DNA from: Spirogloea muscicola | Lineage: Eukaryota; Streptophyta; Zygnematophyceae; Spirogloeales; Spirogloeaceae | Length of the DNA: 12,335 nt | Assembly: GCA_009602725.1 (NCBI GenBank) | Contig: WELB01000229.1 | Coordinates: 46,161-58,495 of the forward strand | Direction of reading: 5' to 3' | Shown: one piece after another, positions 1-12,335 of the stretch | How positions within the stretch are numbered: position 1 is the stretch's first letter | Layout: each line of letters starts with the position of its first letter | Made by a program: the position numbers and the translations under genes | The notes under the pieces: generated by a model | Seen by the model: only the letters and a program-made list of their open reading frames with translations | What the model was told of the DNA's origin: nothing | Database searches by the model: none

Positions 1-48
1 CGGGCGCCGGCGCGCGGGGCCGGCTCGCGGAGTAGCGCCTGGCGGGGC
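1..48 (+). other. Open frame upstream of the EF-G Met, possible presequence
   Basis: Reading codons from base 1 in the frame of the ATG at 49 gives 16 sense codons with no stop, rich in Arg, Ala, Ser and Gly and with no acidic residue. That composition fits a mitochondrial targeting peptide. From Met49 only about 28 residues precede the conserved [11 protein letters not shown] block, and they include acidic DD and EE pairs. The real start may therefore lie left of the window, or this may be GC-rich 5' UTR in which stops are rare. The ATG at 49 has G at -3 and +4, an acceptable context. Confidence 0.4.
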
Positions 49-7259
<7,211 letters not shown>

Positions 7260-7567
7260 GCTGACTCCTGATGTTATCTGTCTCGTCGATGCTTTACGGC
7301 ATACTTGGCGGCTCAGAGGCACCTTCGCAAGAGAGAAGGCGCGCGGTGCGCATGAAATTGAAAGGGGGGCCAATCCTAGCCTTACAGATGTTCTGTTGTT
7401 AGCATGAAATTTCCTACTTACTCCCACACTGCTGGATTATCCTAGTGGTTATCAAACACAGTGCAAATTGCACAAAGTCGATGCATACATATTTCACTGG
7501 GATAGGCAGATTAACACCATCGCCCCACCAACGCTTTCAAGTCTTTCTAAGTTCAAACGCTCAACAC

Positions 7568-7915
7568 CTAGACCTGTTGACTTTTGCTAGAAGTGACTAG
7601 GCTAGGTACATGTACAGACGCTTGCGGGAGCAATTTGCAGAGAGCCAAACCAGATGCGAGGGGTGGTTGATTGCCATCAGTACTGCCTTGACCTGATGAT
7701 AGACAGTTCCAAAAATTAGGTCGTGTTACCCCTGATCGCTTCACAACTTCTTTGAGTCTTTGGGTTTCTGGACGCAGTTGTCCAATGATAGAAATCACAT
7801 GAACTTGTGAGATAGCTGTCAGCACTCCACGTTGTGCAGCTTGTTTGAAGTTCTTGTTCCTCTTCCTACTTATGAAGATACAGGTGCTTCCAAGATCACC
7901 TTCAAAGATGACCAA
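7568..7915 (-). CDS. Hypothetical 115-residue open frame, doubtful
   Basis: An ATG at 7915 opens 115 codons ending in TAG at 7568. I do not recognise the product. It starts MVIFEGDLGSTCIFISRKRN and has a basic, partly helical-looking middle (RPETQRLKEVVKRSGVTRP) and a Ser/Gln-rich end. I see no signal peptide or membrane segment. It lies antisense within the probable EF-G 3' UTR and has no obvious promoter. An intronless gene would be unusual beside these intron-rich neighbours, although it could be one exon of something else or chance. Confidence 0.15.
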   Translation of the reverse strand: MVIFEGDLGSTCIFISRKRNKNFKQAAQRGVLTAISQVHVISIIGQLRPETQRLKEVVKRSGVTRPNFWNCLSSGQGSTDGNQPPLASGLALCKLLPQASVHVPSLVTSSKSQQV

Positions 7916-7951
7916 TGCCTGATAAACTGAGTATTATCCAAAAAGTCACAA

Positions 7952-8105
7952 GTTGAGGGACTGCGCGTCTTTGACAAGGAGCACTCTTATCGAGTGCTCA
8001 AGCACGCGGGCCTCCATTATGCAAGCAACGTAGCAAAGACTGGAATGGTGCGAGCTCAAGAATGAAGTGCTCATCCGGGTGCACATCCCCCAGTTCTTGC
8101 AACAG
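7952..8105 (+). other. Coding-like stretch in two overlapping frames
   Basis: Two adjacent plus-strand frames look protein-like. The first (7952-8062) reads VEGLRVFDKEHSYRVLKHAG and onward before TGA at 8063. The second (8040-8105) reads LEWCELKNEVLIRVHIPQF and continues to a CAG|gtttac that resembles a splice donor. The GC content is visibly higher than in the surroundings. I cannot match either to a family. It could be a degraded, frameshifted exon relic, a real small exon pair, or chance. Confidence 0.2.
7979..7999 (+). repeat. 8-bp perfect hairpin in the intergenic region
   Basis: The arms GAGCACTC (7979-7986) and GAGTGCTC (7992-7999) are exact reverse complements around a TTATC loop. 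It lies about 170 bases before the proposed plus-strand poly(A) signal. No U-tract follows, so it is not a bacterial-type terminator. It may be a 3' UTR structure. Confidence 0.6.
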
Positions 8106-8169
8106 GTTTACTGCCTATTTTGGAAGTGCCCTCATGTACCTCCAGTCTAAGCTGCTCACAATCATTTGT

Positions 8170-8174
8170 TGTAA
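8170..8174 (+). terminator. TGTAA poly(A) signal, EF-G
   Basis: TGTAA is the characteristic polyadenylation motif of green algae such as Chlamydomonas, with cleavage usually 10-20 bases downstream. This is the first copy on the plus strand after the EF-G stop at 7259. The assignment assumes that the organism is a green alga. Confidence 0.45.
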
Positions 8175-8237
8175 ATACGTCACATGGCCCTTGTGTCCGT
8201 GAAGAAGCTCTCTGAATCATCACTTGAGGCTTGTTAC

Positions 8238-8242
8238 TTACA
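8238..8242 (-). terminator. TGTAA poly(A) signal, MAP kinase
   Basis: Read on the minus strand, TGTAA occurs here. I saw no other copy between this point and the MAPK stop codon at 8775. It faces the plus-strand TGTAA at 8170-8174, so cleavage 10-20 bases downstream on each strand would leave the two transcripts nearly abutting without overlap. Confidence 0.45.
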
Positions 8243-8573
8243 ACCATCATATCACCAGAGCCATCATTTATACAAAAATTGATCTTCTTAATCATCTGCT
8301 GCTATAAAACAGCGTCAACAAGCCCTGCTCACCAGAGCGACGACGCAAGCTCCTGGATCTAAACAAAGCAAGGGACAAATAACGAGACAGCAGGAGGAGC
8401 ATGAATGACACCGCCAAGGAAACAAGTTTTGTGTGAATGAATGTGGTTGCATGCTGTGCCCTGCTCACAATGGCGTGCAGGGGCAAAGTGAATGTAGAAA
8501 TACATAATCTGTCTCAACTCCCAATCTCCAGTGGGCCAGCAATCCTGGAGCTCCAGACCACCCAAGCTATGTA

Positions 8574-8717
8574 CTAAGCGCAGTGTGCAGCGAGGCGTGC
8601 AGGGCTGGAGCTGAAGCCACGCCCCTTCCGAGCAGCGGCCACGTCCTTGCTCCCAGCACGCCGGCAGACATGCCGCAGGTTAGTTTCCTCAACGAAGGCC
8701 AGAAATGCAGGAGTCTG
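8574..8717 (-). other. Possible alternative terminal exon of the MAP kinase
   Basis: Within the modelled last exon, a consensus donor GGT|GTGAGT lies at 8813 in phase 0. A pyrimidine-rich acceptor ending TTTCAG at 8718 opens a 47-codon frame starting QTPAFLAFVEETNLR and ending in TAG at 8574. Using this 96-nt intron would replace the last 12 residues and give a protein of about 555 residues. The donor matches consensus better than several proven ones here. The novel tail is basic and Ala-rich, and I recognise no domain. Confidence 0.35.
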
Positions 8718-8774
8718 CTGAAACCTAAAGCCGCAGAAGGAGCTGTAAGTCATTTGTTCGCTGGAGCAGCAAGC

Positions 8775-12009
<3,235 letters not shown>

Positions 12010-12258
12010 GATCCGCGCAGGCCCCCGGGGAGGGGGCACGAGCGCGCGCCCCGGGGCGCGGTGCGCGGCGTCCCGCTCCGGACGGACCCGCGCCGGCAAG
12101 CAGCACAGCCACCGCGGCGGCAGCGGCGGCAGCGGCGCCACGGGGAGCGCCACGGGCAGGGGCGGGGGCGTTTTCAGGGCGGTCAAGCGAGCCACCGCCG
12201 CCTTCCAACCCCCCTGCTCGCAACGGCCGGGCTTTCGAGGCGAGGCTAAGGAAACGCC

Positions 12259-12298
<40 letters not shown>

Positions 12299-12335
12299 TT
12301 GGTGCGTTGACGCCGGGCGTGCCGCCAGGAGAGGG
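12010..12335 (-). other. GC-rich 5' region of the MAP kinase
   Basis: The DNA upstream of the MAPK ATG is very GC-rich, and by reading it I found no stop in the kinase frame as far as the window edge. The frame would add Pro/Arg/Ala-rich sequence and a 12-Ala run. There is no in-frame ATG between 12010 and 12195; the codon at 12195 is GTG. I take it as 5' UTR/promoter DNA, but an N-terminal extension from an ATG beyond the window is possible. I see no TATA box. Confidence 0.55.
12262..12298. repeat. (GGC)12 trinucleotide repeat
   Basis: Twelve uninterrupted GGC units plus one G, which is (GCC)12 in the MAPK sense. The tract is about 250 bases upstream of the MAPK ATG, probably in its 5' UTR or promoter. 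In the kinase frame it would encode 12 Ala. Uninterrupted repeats of this type are prone to length change. Confidence 0.95.

Larger units (their letters stand above)
7260..8190 (+). other. Probable EF-G 3' UTR
   Basis: This is the stretch after the EF-G stop. The first TGTAA on this strand after the stop that I could find is at 8170-8174, which would give a 3' UTR of about 930 nt, long but not extreme for a green alga. The stretch contains a hairpin (7979-7999) and several unexplained open frames. The right boundary is inferred from the motif only. Confidence 0.5.
8220..8774 (-). other. Probable MAP kinase 3' UTR
   Basis: This is the non-coding stretch after the modelled MAPK stop, down to just past the minus-strand TGTAA. 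The part at 8574-8717 is GC-rich and holds an open frame that may be an alternative last exon. The rest (8220-8573) shows no recognisable content. Confidence 0.45.

Noticed and set aside
7692-7740. C/D-box snoRNA from CTGATGA and a later CTGA
   Set aside because: The first base of the C box does not fit the consensus, the spacing is short, and no terminal stem pairs the ends.
12010-12195. Kinase start at 12195
   Set aside because: The codon there is GTG, not ATG. The ATG at 12009 has a strong context and begins the conserved FFTEYGEASRYQIQE block.

Overview
The window looks like nuclear DNA from a green-lineage eukaryote, most likely a unicellular green alga. Both genes are interrupted by many short GT-AG introns. 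Their proteins read closest, from memory, to land-plant versions (plant-type mitochondrial EF-G and a plant-type TDY MAP kinase). A plant-type telomere-like repeat (TTTAGGG/TTAGGG) lies in one intron. Both window ends are extremely GC-rich, while introns and intergenic DNA are near 45-50% GC by eye. The exact lineage cannot be fixed from sequence alone.

Layout: two convergent genes. On the + strand, positions 49-7259 encode mitochondrial elongation factor G (mtEF-G1/GFM1 type). I resolved it into 21 exons and 20 introns that join in phase into an unbroken 715-residue protein with every expected domain. The frame stays open to the left window edge, so the true start and targeting presequence may lie further upstream. 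On the - strand, positions 12009 down to 8775 encode a TDY-class (plant group D) MAP kinase in 10 exons, giving about 520 residues with a complete kinase domain and a long C-terminal tail. The last exons of the tail have two credible alternative endings.

The 1.5 kb between the two stop codons (7260-8774) probably consists of two facing 3' UTRs. A TGTAA motif, the poly(A) signal of green algae, occurs on each strand about 64 bases apart, placed so that the transcripts would end nearly back to back. This stretch also holds a perfect hairpin, a 116-codon minus-strand open frame and two overlapping coding-like plus-strand frames that I cannot identify.

The genes have unrelated jobs: organellar translation and cytoplasmic/nuclear signalling. 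There is no sign of a defence system, mobile element, CRISPR array or other accessory system. The points worth a second look are at splicing scale: a 15-bp hairpin just before an acceptor, two NAGNAG acceptors, an intron that splits the TDY motif, alternative MAPK tails, an intronic telomere-like tract, and a (GCC)12 tract upstream of the MAPK.
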